Positions 8,080-17,312 are shown, counted from the first letter of the stretch. The stretch is 64,000 bases of DNA from an uncultured Bradyrhizobium sp. (GCF_936943645.1 NZ_CAKZJO010000086.1:1-64000), one strand, 5' to 3'. Numbers and translations: made by a program. The notes: generated by a model not told the origin, from the letters alone.

Positions 8080-8940
8080 TCACGCGTACCGCCGCGCGAA
8101 AAACACGCAGGCGACCACGAGCATGGTCGCGACGATCATGCTCCAGGCGACGGGCTCGTGCAGCAGAAGGCTAGCGAGCGTCAGGCCGAAGAACGGTTGC
8201 AGCTGTTGCAATTGCCCGACGCGCGCGATGCCGCCGATCGCAAGGCCGCGGTACCAGAAGATGAAGCCGACGAACATGCTGAAGATCGAGACGTAGGCGA
8301 GCCCGATCCAGGCGGGCACGCTGACGCCGCTCCAGGATGGCGGCCAGGTGAGAATTGCGAGCGGCACCATCAGCGGCAGTGCGAGCAGGAGCGCCCAGGA
8401 GATCACCTGCCAGCCGCCGAGCCGGCGCGACAGCGCGGCCCCTTCGGCATAGCCGAGGCCGCACAGCACGATCGCAGCCACCATCAGGAGATCGCCGGTG
8501 AGCGACGTCGAACCGGCGCCGGACAGGGCGAAGCCGGCCACCGTAGCGCTGCCGAGACAAGCGAACAGCCAGAACAGCGGCTGCGGCCGCTCGCCGCCGC
8601 GCAGCACGGCGAAGATCGCCGTCGACAGGGGCAGCAGGCCGATGAAGACGATCGAATGCGCGGAGGTGATGTGCTGAAGCGCGAGCGCGGTCAGCAGGGG
8701 AAAGCCGACCACGACGCCGATCGACACGATCGCGAGCGAGGCCAGATCCCCGCGCTGCGGCCGCGCCTGCCGGAGCAGGAAGAGCACGGCAAGGCCGATC
8801 AGCGCCGCGATGACCGCGCGCGCCGAGGTCAGGAACAGCGCGGAGAAGCCGCCGACCGCAACGCGCGTCGCCGGCAGGGAGCCGCTGAAGATGATGACGC
8901 CGAGAAGTCCGTTACCCCAGCCGCCGCTCGCAGATTGCAT
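8080..8940 (-). CDS. EamA-family (DMT) transporter
   Basis: A 286-residue inner-membrane protein with about ten hydrophobic helices in two EamA repeats, typical of metabolite exporters. The ATG at 8940 (MQSASGGWGNGLLG) is chosen because the longer frame runs through the intergenic operator and is polar and Arg-rich. It is divergent from a MocR-type regulator, and exporters in this arrangement are often controlled by that neighbour. The substrate cannot be told from sequence; amino acids or related amines would fit the family. Confidence 0.85.
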   Translation of the reverse strand: MQSASGGWGNGLLGVIIFSGSLPATRVAVGGFSALFLTSARAVIAALIGLAVLFLLRQARPQRGDLASLAIVSIGVVVGFPLLTALALQHITSAHSIVFIGLLPLSTAIFAVLRGGERPQPLFWLFACLGSATVAGFALSGAGSTSLTGDLLMVAAIVLCGLGYAEGAALSRRLGGWQVISWALLLALPLMVPLAILTWPPSWSGVSVPAWIGLAYVSIFSMFVGFIFWYRGLAIGGIARVGQLQQLQPFFGLTLASLLLHEPVAWSMIVATMLVVACVFFARRYA

Positions 8941-9008
8941 GTCCGTCTCATTTTCTTTTCGAGCACCGACACTCGCCCTTCCGGGATGGCGAGGCCAGCG
9001 ACAATCCA

Positions 9009-9030
9009 ATACAATCTGGCCGAACTGTAT
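9009..9030. promoter_or_regulatory. Candidate MocR operator in the divergent promoter region
   Basis: An inverted repeat ATACA (9009-9013) with 12 bases and TGTAT (9026-9030) sits between the EamA gene and the MocR-type gene. MocR/GntR regulators commonly bind such paired sites in the divergent gap, so this is the natural operator candidate. Inference from position and symmetry. Confidence 0.4.
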
Positions 9031-9051
9031 GGGTATGGAAGGACGTACACT

Positions 9052-10470
9052 TTGCCGGACGAGGCGCAAACCGGAGGTCGCGGCGGCACGCGGACCGTCG
9101 AGGTGATGAGCGCGATCCGCGCCAAGGTTGCCGGCCGTGCGCTCGGCGCCGGCGACCGCCTGCCCTCGATCCGCAGCCTCGCCTCAGCGATGGACGTCTC
9201 GCCCTCCACGGTGGTGGAGGCCTATGATCGCCTGGCCGCCGAAGGCCTGATCCGCGCCCGCCGCGGCTCGGGCTTCTACGTCTCGCAGACGATCCTGCCG
9301 CCGCTTGCGCTTGCCGAAGCCGAGCCGCGGCGCGACCGCGAAGTCGACCCGTTCTGGGTCTCCCGGCAATCGCTCGATGCCGACGACGCCGTGCCGAAGC
9401 CCGGCTGCGGCTGGCTGCCGGCGAGCTGGATGCCGGAGGCGGGCTTGCGCCGCGCCATCCGTGCGCTGGCGCGGACGGACGCGGATCTGTTGACCGACTA
9501 TGGCAGCACGCGCGGCGCTGTTTCGCTGCGCCGGCTGCTGCTCGCGCGCCTCGCTGAGGATTCGATTCACGCTTCCGTCGATCAGCTCATGCTGACGGGC
9601 TCGGGCACGCAGGCCACCGATCTGATTTGCCGCTTCCTGCTCCGGCCCGGCGACACGGTGCTGGTCGACGACCCCTGCTACTTCAATTTCCGCGCGCTGC
9701 TGCGGGCGCATCAGGCCAGGATCGTCAGCGTGCCCCATACGCAATCGGGCCCCGACGTCGCGCGTTTCGAGCAGATTCTCGGCGCCGAGCGTCCCAGGCT
9801 CTACATCACCAATTCGGCCCTGCACAATCCGACCGGCGCGACGATGTCGCTTGCGACCGCGCACCGGCTGCTGACGGCGGCCGCCGCGCACGACCTCACC
9901 ATCATCGAGGACGACATCTTCGGCGACTTCGAGCCGGAGCGCTCGCCGCGGCTTGCCGCGCTGGACGGGCTCAATCGCGTGATCCGCATCGGCAGCTTCT
10001 CCAAGACGCTGTCGGCCTCGGTCCGCTCGGGCTACATCGCCGCGCGCGCCGACTGGATCGAGCATCTCGTCGACCTCCAGGTCGCCACCAGCTTCGGCGG
10101 CCCCAGCCCGGTCGCGACGGAGATCATCGCCAAGGTGCTGGCCGGCGGCGGCTATCGCAAGCACATGGACGAGCTCCGGCAAAAACTGACACGGGCGCGC
10201 CGCGACATCGCGCGGAAACTCGGGGCGATCGGCGTCGAGCCCTGGCTGATGCCGCGCGGCGGCTTCTTCCTGTGGTGCCGCCTCACGGACGGTCAGGACG
10301 CGACCCAGGTCGCGCGTGCCGCGCTCGAGGAGGATGTCGTGCTGGCGCCCGGCAACGTCTTCAGCGTGGCGCAGACGTCCCGGCACTTCATGCGCTTCAA
10401 CGTGGCGCAGATGAACGACCCTCGGACGTGGGAGGTGCTGCGGCGGGCGCTGAAGGCGGCGCCGACATAG
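9052..10470 (+). CDS. MocR-family regulator (GntR helix-turn-helix fused to class I aminotransferase)
   Basis: About 472 residues. Residues roughly 15-80 form a GntR winged helix (LPSIRSLASAMDVSPSTVVEAY). The rest is a fold-type I PLP-dependent aminotransferase-like domain, with the PLP lysine in IGSFSKTLSAS. These proteins use PLP or a PLP adduct as an effector and usually control a divergent gene, here the EamA exporter. The start is uncertain: TTG at 9052 has GGAAGGA eight bases upstream and leaves a normal regulator N-terminus, while ATG at 8986 would make the operator region coding. Confidence 0.85.
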   Translation: MPDEAQTGGRGGTRTVEVMSAIRAKVAGRALGAGDRLPSIRSLASAMDVSPSTVVEAYDRLAAEGLIRARRGSGFYVSQTILPPLALAEAEPRRDREVDPFWVSRQSLDADDAVPKPGCGWLPASWMPEAGLRRAIRALARTDADLLTDYGSTRGAVSLRRLLLARLAEDSIHASVDQLMLTGSGTQATDLICRFLLRPGDTVLVDDPCYFNFRALLRAHQARIVSVPHTQSGPDVARFEQILGAERPRLYITNSALHNPTGATMSLATAHRLLTAAAAHDLTIIEDDIFGDFEPERSPRLAALDGLNRVIRIGSFSKTLSASVRSGYIAARADWIEHLVDLQVATSFGGPSPVATEIIAKVLAGGGYRKHMDELRQKLTRARRDIARKLGAIGVEPWLMPRGGFFLWCRLTDGQDATQVARAALEEDVVLAPGNVFSVAQTSRHFMRFNVAQMNDPRTWEVLRRALKAAPT

Positions 10471-10589
10471 CCAGCGCGGCGGTTCCCGGCAGGGAGAGAG
10501 AAATCGGTTGCCGTACGGCGTCGCTGGATTAAGCTGCGAAGCTGTATTTTATCGCCTGTCGATCCAATCATATTCAACCGAACGACGTC

Positions 10590-11252
10590 ATGCGCTCCTT
10601 CATTCTCGCGGCAATTGCCGCACTCGGGCTATTCCACTTTCCGGCTCAGGCCGAGACCTTGCAGAAGAAGTTCGGACCCAGTTGGAACTGCAGTTACATC
10701 TCGGTGGAACTGCAGGGCCTGTATAACAAATGCATGGAGTGCGACGCTCACAAGCAGCACGTCGTTCGAACCGGCTATGATTCCGGAGAATGCATCGACA
10801 AGGCATCGTTGAGAGAGAATCTCACGACCCGGCCGGACTACGAAAGTCCCCAAGAGGAGCAAATGCGGCTCAACAGCGCGGCTGCCGCCGCTCGCGAGCT
10901 GCAGCAATTCCAGCACTGGCGCAATCAGCGCACGCCGCTGGAGTCGGACGTTTCGGGTGACGGCGGCGGGCGCGTGGCTCCCAGCCCCCCGAGGTCGAAT
11001 GCCTTGCCGCGGGGGAATTCCGGCCCAACCCGGGAGTCCGGCGTCAGCGGCGCCCGCGAGCCGGCTGCATCAAGCTCGAACTCGGCTGGCGTCGGCGCAA
11101 GGACTCGCGAATCGGACGTCAGCGGCCCGACCCAGCGGCCCGCCCCGGCAGCTGTCGGCGGCGTGCACATAGGCGCCGTTCCGACCGGAAAGGAAGGCGA
11201 CCTCAGCGAGCTCCGCCGCAAGGTTCTCAATTTGAAGAAGCCGGATACTTAA
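10590..11252 (+). CDS. Secreted protein of unknown function with ESDVSG-type repeats
   Basis: A 220-residue protein with a Sec signal peptide (MRSFILAAIAALGLF..., cleavage likely after AQA at about residue 21). The mature N-terminal part has four Cys residues (WNCSY, NKCMECD, GECID), which could form two disulfides. The C-terminal half is Pro/Ser/Gly-rich and carries three related units: LESDVSG, RESGVSG and RESDVSG. It is 35 bases upstream of the next gene on the same strand and probably cotranscribed with it. I recognise no named domain. Confidence 0.7.
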   Translation: MRSFILAAIAALGLFHFPAQAETLQKKFGPSWNCSYISVELQGLYNKCMECDAHKQHVVRTGYDSGECIDKASLRENLTTRPDYESPQEEQMRLNSAAAAARELQQFQHWRNQRTPLESDVSGDGGGRVAPSPPRSNALPRGNSGPTRESGVSGAREPAASSSNSAGVGARTRESDVSGPTQRPAPAAVGGVHIGAVPTGKEGDLSELRRKVLNLKKPDT

Positions 11253-11287
11253 CCGAAGAATTTCTCGAAGCGGGGACGTAGACCTCC

Positions 11288-12892
11288 ATGATGCACAGAG
11301 TGCTTGTCAATCGGCGCGGCTTTCTGGCGTCGGGCGCGAGCGCGCTCGTCGCGCAACAGCCCCTGGCTGCGTTGGCGGCTGACAGCGCGTGCAAGGCTCC
11401 GCCCGCGACGGTGACCACGAACATGCGGGCTGAAGTCGCCGTTTCGCTGCGCGAAGCGTTGAGACAAGCCAAATCAGGCGGATCGAAGCGGCTTACGGGT
11501 CTGACCCGGATTGATACCGTCTGCCAGGATGACGACTACGATATCCTGCTCTGCGGCGTTGCCGAGAGAGGCCAGCCGGATCTTTACCTCGACGATCTCA
11601 TCGTCGCGATCAGGTCGGCCAACAGGAAGTACGGGAATATCGAGCCGGGCATTTCGCTGGACCCGGACAGAAGCCAGACGCCCGGCCTCGACCAGATTGC
11701 CGGGCGCGACGCGGCCGCCAGGCAACAATATCTGCGCATGTGCTCGCAGCAGCCGCAAATGGTTCGCGTGGACTCGCTGCCCAGGCATTGCCGCGTCACG
11801 AAGGTGCTGGTCGAAGCCGACTATCGCATGAAGCAGGTTTCGCAGGGTACGCTGCAATTGCCGGTCGACCCGCCCCTGCCGGGGACGTTCGCGCGCCGGC
11901 TCAACCAGTCGCGGCAGATGCTCCGGGCCGGCACGTCAACGGGCGACTGGAGCAGCCGGCGCCGGTTCTGGTTCGAACCCGGCAAGTTCGAGTATGCGCA
12001 CGATTACCAGATCGCGTCCCTGCAATCGGCCCAGGTGATCCTTAGCGACGCCGACGCCAATGCGGATGCAGGTGCCAAGAACGGGAACGAAGACCCCATC
12101 GCCAGGGAGTTCGCCTGCGACTGGACCGCGCGCATGGAGGAGACGTTTCGTGCCGAGCCGATCTGGCGCGACATGTACAACATCTACCGGCATTTCGCGA
12201 TCGCACATATCCTGAAGGAGCAGGATCTTCTCACCTATCATATCACGCCGCTGATCGATGCCCATCAGATCGACCACGTCGAATTGCCGGATTCACTTCC
12301 AGGCCTGGGGCGTTGGGAAACCCTCGAAGAGACCAAGGGCAACCGTCGTATAACGCTGGTCTCGTCGGTCTGTGGCGGCGTTTCGCTGGGGCTGACGAAA
12401 CGCGTGACGGCGACCCGCGTCGGTTCAGCAGGCAATTCGCCGTCGCAAATGACATTGCTGTCGCGGGCGGTCGCTCTCTCGCGGCCGGAAAAGACATCGG
12501 TGAGCTGGGCCGTTCCGGCGACGGCGCTTCAGGCCGCGGCAAAGTGGTTCGTGGATCGGGAAGAGAAGCGTCTTCAAGACGAGAGAGAGGCCGAGGAGCG
12601 GAAGCGCAAGGAGGCGGACGACACCAAGACGGGCGCGATGATCCTGGCCGGGTTCGTGGCGACCGCATCGTTCGTGGGGTGGCTGATGAATCGCCGGAAC
12701 GCACGGCCCCCGCCGGCATTGGCGGCCACGGTTTCGGACCTCCCATCTGCCCCCCTCGTGAGGATACCCGACGAAGCCAAGACGCCGACAGCGTTTGCGG
12801 GCCTGCGCCGCAACGATCCCTGCCCGTGCAATTCAGGAAAGCGCTTCAAGCATTGCCACGGCGCGCATGAGACGGCGTCGGATTCCGACTGA
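11288..12892 (+). CDS. Tat-signal membrane protein with C-terminal SEC-C motif
   Basis: A 534-residue protein. The N-terminus has a twin-Arg signal (NRRGFLASG). A following region (about 70-135) with DYDILLCGVAERG and LYLDDLIVAIRSANR recalls the DUF1598 proteins of planctomycetes, though I cannot confirm that. Residues about 410-445 are a charged coiled coil (Glu/Arg/Lys-rich), then one membrane helix (MILAGFVATASFVGWLM). The last 40 residues contain a SEC-C zinc motif (RNDPCPCNSGKRFKHCHG), best known from the tail of SecA. Predicted topology: large periplasmic domain, helix, cytoplasmic zinc tail. Alternative starts at 11288 and 11291 are adjacent. Confidence 0.7.
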   Translation: MMHRVLVNRRGFLASGASALVAQQPLAALAADSACKAPPATVTTNMRAEVAVSLREALRQAKSGGSKRLTGLTRIDTVCQDDDYDILLCGVAERGQPDLYLDDLIVAIRSANRKYGNIEPGISLDPDRSQTPGLDQIAGRDAAARQQYLRMCSQQPQMVRVDSLPRHCRVTKVLVEADYRMKQVSQGTLQLPVDPPLPGTFARRLNQSRQMLRAGTSTGDWSSRRRFWFEPGKFEYAHDYQIASLQSAQVILSDADANADAGAKNGNEDPIAREFACDWTARMEETFRAEPIWRDMYNIYRHFAIAHILKEQDLLTYHITPLIDAHQIDHVELPDSLPGLGRWETLEETKGNRRITLVSSVCGGVSLGLTKRVTATRVGSAGNSPSQMTLLSRAVALSRPEKTSVSWAVPATALQAAAKWFVDREEKRLQDEREAEERKRKEADDTKTGAMILAGFVATASFVGWLMNRRNARPPPALAATVSDLPSAPLVRIPDEAKTPTAFAGLRRNDPCPCNSGKRFKHCHGAHETASDSD

Positions 12893-12924
12893 GCGCAGGA
12901 ACTAAGAGCAGGAACGACCTCCGG

Positions 12925-13530
12925 CTAATACAGCGGCTCCTCGTACACCTTCTCGCCGTCGAGCAGCAGCCGCTTGATGGCGGCGCGGCCCGAGGGCAGC
13001 ACGGCGGCGACGATGCGCAGCTTCTGCTGGTTGCGGGCCTGCTCGAGCTTGCCGCCCTCGCCTTCGGGCACGAAATAGCTTTCGAGGCCGTATTTGATCG
13101 TCAGCCTGTCGCAGAAGGTGCGGATGTTGGTTCCGCAGGAATAGCTGACGCGGCCGCGGATCTGTACCTCGGGTGCGGTGACCGGCACCGGCCCGGCATG
13201 CACCGACACCGCGGCGTAAAGCCCGTCGGCATTGGGCGCGAGCTTGACGAACACGACGGGATTGCGCGCATCAGTCGACTTGCCGGCGAGATGACCTGCC
13301 GGCAGTTGCGAGATGTCGTAGCGCAGCACGACATAGTCGCCGCGCAGCAGATCGCGCGGATCGACCGGCTGCGTCTGCAGCGTCACCTCACGGCCTTCGC
13401 GCAGGATCTGCATGCGGTCGGCGACCATCAGCACCAGCAGCGCGCATTGCACGAGCACGGCGACGCCGAACAGCACGGCTTTCGGGGTACGGTGCCAGAG
13501 CGCGGCTAAGGACATGGCCAGCTGGTTCAT
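12925..13530 (-). CDS. GDYXXLXY-motif membrane-anchored protein
   Basis: A 201-residue protein with an N-terminal membrane helix (AVLFGVAVLVQCALLVLMV), then a periplasmic domain with the family signature in LLRGDYVVLRYD. The ATG at 13530 has GAGGAG upstream and overlaps the stop of the preceding DUF2157 gene as ATGA, so the two are translationally coupled. GDYXXLXY proteins regularly accompany DUF2157 membrane proteins; the biochemical role of the pair is unknown to me. Confidence 0.85.
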   Translation of the reverse strand: MNQLAMSLAALWHRTPKAVLFGVAVLVQCALLVLMVADRMQILREGREVTLQTQPVDPRDLLRGDYVVLRYDISQLPAGHLAGKSTDARNPVVFVKLAPNADGLYAAVSVHAGPVPVTAPEVQIRGRVSYSCGTNIRTFCDRLTIKYGLESYFVPEGEGGKLEQARNQQKLRIVAAVLPSGRAAIKRLLLDGEKVYEEPLY

Positions 13531-14798
13531 CGCGCACTCCTCGGCAGCAAACGATTGAGCGCGGTGGCAAAGGCGACGGCGACGATGCCGGCCGCCGCAA
13601 GGAACGCCGAGCGGCCGAGCAGCGATCCCTTCACCGCCCAGGTGATGCCGGCGATGACGCCGGCGATCCCGAGCCAGCCGGCGATGATGCGCGGACGCAC
13701 CTCGTCGAGCACGCCCGACACGACGAGGCAGAGCATGGCACAAAGCAGTGCCGCATAAGCCGGCCAGGGCTCGCCGGCCGTGGAGACCGGCCAGACCGGC
13801 GCGGCGAGCAGCACGAGCCCGATGGCGCAGGCGGCAAGGATTTCACCGGCGCGCCTGGTGAACGCAGCGGAGACGAAGGTGAGGATCACGCCCGCCGCCC
13901 CGCACAGGATCGACCACAGCGGCTGGCCGGACGCGATGCGGCTCCGGAACAGAAAGTTGTCGTCGACCGTCGTCACCTCCAGGGCAGCGGCGGCGGCCAG
14001 CGCAAACGCGCCGTAGATCGACAGAACGCTGCCGAGCCGGGCCGCCCGCGGCGAGGGCCAAGCTGCTATCGCCAGTCCGGCGCCGAACAGCAGGGCCGCA
14101 CCGTTCGCGAGCACGAAGGACGGCGGGGCGCCGTCGAACTCGAACCGAAACGACGTCGCGATCCACCACGGCAGCACCGCGATCGCGACGAGATGGGCGG
14201 CGACACGGGAATTCCAGGCGAAGGCAAGGCCGGCGGCAATCAGCCAGACCACCAGATACGGAAGATGCAGAACGTCGGGCGTGTCGTAGATCCGCATGCA
14301 GGTCCAGATGCAGGCGGCGACGAGGCCGACCGCGAGCGCACCGCGCGACCCGGTCAGCATCGCTGCGGCGAATGCGCCGATCGACCACAGCAGCATGCCG
14401 CCGGCAAAATCCTCGCCGAGATGATACATCTGGCCGACCAGCGCGATGCCCGCGCCGAAGATGATCGCCCCGATGCTCGCGCAGAGATCGGCGAGGACGT
14501 TGCGGCCCGTCGTCGCGAACCATGCGCCAAGCGCGCCTGCGACGATCATGCCGGCGAGCAGGATCGCAAACCGCGCCAGCCGCGCGATCTCGGTCCAGTG
14601 CGCCGCCACGAAGGCGAGGAAAGCGGCTGCGATCAACAGGCCGCCGACAATGCCGACCACGACGGCGATATTGATGCCCGCCGGCAGCGGCGGCAGCGCA
14701 TGACGGATGGCAGCAGCCGCCGCCGGCGCAATCACGCCATCGGCCTCCCATTGCGCAAGATCAGCTTCGAGGCGATCGCGGTAGGTCTTCTCGAACAT
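13527..14798 (-). CDS. DUF2157 membrane protein
   Basis: A 423-residue protein. The N-terminal 40 residues are soluble (RLEADLAQWEADGVIAPAAA), the typical DUF2157 head, followed by roughly a dozen hydrophobic segments to the C-terminus (for example NIAVVVGIVGGLLIAAAFLA). It is the first gene of a two-gene operon with the GDYXXLXY protein. Localised in the inner membrane. The family has no established function that I can state. Confidence 0.85.
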   Translation of the reverse strand: MFEKTYRDRLEADLAQWEADGVIAPAAAAAIRHALPPLPAGINIAVVVGIVGGLLIAAAFLAFVAAHWTEIARLARFAILLAGMIVAGALGAWFATTGRNVLADLCASIGAIIFGAGIALVGQMYHLGEDFAGGMLLWSIGAFAAAMLTGSRGALAVGLVAACIWTCMRIYDTPDVLHLPYLVVWLIAAGLAFAWNSRVAAHLVAIAVLPWWIATSFRFEFDGAPPSFVLANGAALLFGAGLAIAAWPSPRAARLGSVLSIYGAFALAAAAALEVTTVDDNFLFRSRIASGQPLWSILCGAAGVILTFVSAAFTRRAGEILAACAIGLVLLAAPVWPVSTAGEPWPAYAALLCAMLCLVVSGVLDEVRPRIIAGWLGIAGVIAGITWAVKGSLLGRSAFLAAAGIVAVAFATALNRLLPRSAR

Positions 14799-15284
14799 CG
14801 TGGAGGGTTACCTCGGGCTCGGCGAATGGCGGGACGTTGCTGGGTCGGATCGTGGACGCCGCGGGTTCAAGCTGGCACCGCGCAGCGCGGGGTCTTCGGC
14901 CCCCGACACCAAAAAGTGCGAAAACAACCCCATGCACAGTAGACGGCCGCTGCAACATCAATGACTTGCGCGGTGAGGCGTCGGGCAGTTTTTGGGGCGC
15001 AAGCGATCCGGGCGATCGCAAGCTTTGGCCGGACGGCGATCCATCGATCTTTTCATATTCTGCAAAAGTGATGCTCGGACTGCGCCCATGGTTGGCAGGG
15101 ATTCAAGACTGTAGCCTCCGGTCAAGATGGCCATCAACGGCCACACTGTACCGATGGGAGGACTGCATCCATGGCGTTTGCATCTGCGCGACTCCGGGAG
15201 CGAGCAGACCATGCGAGCGGTCCGCAACACGCCGCCGCGGGAGCCGGCGCGGGCCGCGGCCTGCGCGGGCGCCGAGGGGAGACC
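14799..15284. other. Intergenic region with dispersed repeat
   Basis: About 485 bases between the leftward DUF2157 gene and the rightward solute-binding protein. It contains a copy of a dispersed repeat (14917-14943). The segment around 15040-15075 is A+T-richer and may carry the downstream promoter. The frame from ATG 15171 has a good GGGAGGA upstream but adds 38 polar residues before a signal peptide, so I treat it as untranslated or as an alternative start. Confidence 0.4.
14917..14943. repeat. 27-base dispersed repeat, copy 1
   Basis: A 27-base stretch beginning TGCGAAAACAACCCC and ending CACAGTAGA is identical to 45187-45213. Both copies are intergenic, in the same orientation, and 30 kb apart. 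Sequences flanking them diverge quickly. This looks like the conserved core of a Bradyrhizobium interspersed element. Confidence 0.8.
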
Positions 15285-16322
15285 GTGACGCGCGCGCTTT
15301 CACGAGCGCTGATGTGTCTCGTGGCCGCGGCGAGTCCGGCATTTCATGCGGGCCCCGCGAGGGCGCAGACGGCCGCGGCTTCGGCTGCGGATACCGCGGC
15401 AGATGCGGCTGCGAACTCCTGGCCGAACCGCACGATCACCTGGGTGGTGCCGTTCGGCGCCGGCGGCGTCACCGACCTCGTCTCGCGCAAGATCGCCGAG
15501 CTGCTGCGGACGCGGCTCGGGCAGCCCGTGGTGGTGGAGAACCGGCCCGGCGCCGGCGGCACCATCGGGACGGAGTTCGTGGCGCGGGCGCAAGCGGACG
15601 GCTACACCGTGCTCTACGCGTCCGGCGGGCCGATGACGATCCAGCCGAATCTGGGACTGACGAAGCTCAACTACGACCCGCTGAAGAGCTATGTCCACGT
15701 TCGCGGCGTGAGCTCGTCGAACCAGGTCCTCGTCGCGACGGCGGCGGCGCCCTACAACACGCTGGCCGAGTTCGTCGCCTACGCGAAGGCGAGCCCGGGC
15801 AAGGTCAACTTCGGCTCCCCCGGCCCGGGCACCGCCCAGCATCTCGCCGGCGAGATGTTCCAGGCGGCCGCCGGCATCAAGCTGACCCACGTGCCCTACA
15901 AGTCGGGCTCGAACCAGATGACCGACATGATGTCGGGCATCCTGGACGTCTCCTTCGACTACCTCACCGTGCTCCGGCCGCTGATCGACACCGGCAAGGT
16001 CAAGGTGCTCGGCACCACTGGTGCTACGCGGATGGCCGCGCTGCCCGACGCGCCGACGGTGCTCGAGGCCGGCTACCCCGACGCCGTCAATGCCGGCTCG
16101 ACCTGGGTCTCGCTTCCCGCCGGCACCGACCCGAAAATCGTGAGCAAGCTCTCCGAGGCGATGGCCGCCGTGCTCGCCGACCCCGGCATCGCCGCGGACC
16201 TCGCCGCCAACGGCCAGGTCTCGATCGCCGACAAGGGGCCGGCCGAGCTGGTGCCGTTCATCGTCGAGGAGACGGCGCGAAACAGGCGGGTGGTTGAGAG
16301 GGCGGGGATTGGGGAGCGGTAG
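15285..16322 (+). CDS. Bug-type periplasmic solute-binding protein (tripartite tricarboxylate transporter family)
   Basis: About 345 residues. GTG at 15285 follows GAGGGGAG and opens a signal peptide (MTRALSRALMCLVAAASPAFHAGPARA). The mature protein has the family hallmarks: a WPNRTITWVVPFGAGGVTD start, VVENRPGAGG, and VPYKSG around the ligand. Bug proteins capture carboxylates or aromatic acids for TTT transporters or signalling. No transporter membrane genes lie beside it, which is usual for orphan Bug proteins. Ligand unknown. Confidence 0.85.
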   Translation: MTRALSRALMCLVAAASPAFHAGPARAQTAAASAADTAADAAANSWPNRTITWVVPFGAGGVTDLVSRKIAELLRTRLGQPVVVENRPGAGGTIGTEFVARAQADGYTVLYASGGPMTIQPNLGLTKLNYDPLKSYVHVRGVSSSNQVLVATAAAPYNTLAEFVAYAKASPGKVNFGSPGPGTAQHLAGEMFQAAAGIKLTHVPYKSGSNQMTDMMSGILDVSFDYLTVLRPLIDTGKVKVLGTTGATRMAALPDAPTVLEAGYPDAVNAGSTWVSLPAGTDPKIVSKLSEAMAAVLADPGIAADLAANGQVSIADKGPAELVPFIVEETARNRRVVERAGIGER

Positions 16323-16604
16323 CGGGGGGCGTTCGCACTCGATCCCGAAGCGATCCCGCTCGACGGATAGGCGGGATTCCGATCGAGCCTCTTGAAGATG
16401 ACTTAGCTACGGCGTCGACGCCAGTTCGGAATTTTGTCTGCCCGACGTTAGCGGTCGAACAGCGCCAGCTTAGTGCACTGTCATTGCAACTGACTTGCAT
16501 AAAAAAAGCCGATAGCGCTCAGGTTTGAGCTTAGAATTGTGGCAGCCCAAATGTGCACCTTACGAAAGGTTACAAGATAATGCAGTTGAATTTATGCGAT
16601 ATCG
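16323..16604. other. Left boundary zone of the accessory island
   Basis: About 280 bases without a gene. Composition falls from GC-rich at 16330 to clearly A+T-richer by 16500, marking the transition into the island. I looked for a copy of the tRNA-Ser 3' end here, as would be left by integration, and saw none. Confidence 0.45.
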
Positions 16605-17312
16605 CTACGCTACCTGTCGGAAACGATCGAACTCCTTGGGCAGCAACCCAACAAGCTTTTCTGGAGTAAGATCATACATATCCCAAGTGACATCCAGTTG
16701 GGAGCGGACCTTAGCCAATCGCCGGGGTGTCCCGCCCTTCTTTCCACCTGCGCCTTTTTTCAGCTTCTGCTTTTCAGGGTCATAGTAAAGCGCGCGAGCG
16801 GCGGCCTGAAAGACAGGGTGAAACATATCCTGCTGACTTGTCAGTTGCTCCCGGATTTCAGGAAGAACCGCGGGACTTCCGCAAAGCAGATGATCTGCAG
16901 TGTCGCCTAGAGTATCCACAAGAAGAACCGGCATTCTCACCAAGTGACGCTGCGCTTTTTGCCAGTCATTGGGGTTGCTGGGGTACCAGCGATGAACCTC
17001 GCCGAACTCGCGCCGCCCGGCTTTGTCACGCAAAAAAAGAACATCCCGCAGAACAAAAGTCAGCCATGCCCAAAGTCCGGTGTTCGGAACGAGTGTGGGT
17101 AATTGGTGATTGCCGAGCGAGGCTTTGATAGCCAACGCCATCTCCTTGGCTGTTTCGAACGGAAGCACTTGGAATGGTCCCGTACCCGGGATCATCTGAG
17201 CGATCGCTGGATCGTCCAAGTCCACGGCCATCTCGTCGAGGGTGCCATTGAAAGCGCGCTCGAAAAGTGAATTTCCGGCGTCCGTAAACTGATAAAGCGA
17301 TGCGTATCTCAT
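16605..17312 (-). CDS. Unknown protein, third gene of the GHKL operon
   Basis: A 235-residue soluble protein starting MRYASLYQFTDAGNSLFER. A central block has NTGLWAWLTFVLRDVLF and a HRWYPSNPNDWQKAQRHLV stretch, followed by a Lys/Gly-rich linker (KLKKGAGGKKGG) and a helical C-terminus. There is no signal peptide. Its ATG overlaps the stop of the upstream gene by four bases, so it is translated with that operon. The outline recalls DUF6339-type proteins, but I cannot verify this. Base composition is lower in GC than the flanking chromosome. Most likely a defence-associated partner of the ATPase. Confidence 0.7.
   Translation of the reverse strand: MRYASLYQFTDAGNSLFERAFNGTLDEMAVDLDDPAIAQMIPGTGPFQVLPFETAKEMALAIKASLGNHQLPTLVPNTGLWAWLTFVLRDVLFLRDKAGRREFGEVHRWYPSNPNDWQKAQRHLVRMPVLLVDTLGDTADHLLCGSPAVLPEIREQLTSQQDMFHPVFQAAARALYYDPEKQKLKKGAGGKKGGTPRRLAKVRSQLDVTWDMYDLTPEKLVGLLPKEFDRFRQVA

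Noticed and set aside
8158..9051. N-terminal extension of the MocR-type protein
   Set aside because: Glu/Arg/Ala-rich antisense of the EamA gene; no domain, and it would erase the divergent promoter.
15171..15284. ATG 15171 as start of the Bug protein
   Set aside because: Good ribosome binding site but places 38 polar residues before the signal peptide; GTG 15285 has a normal signal. Kept as an alternative.
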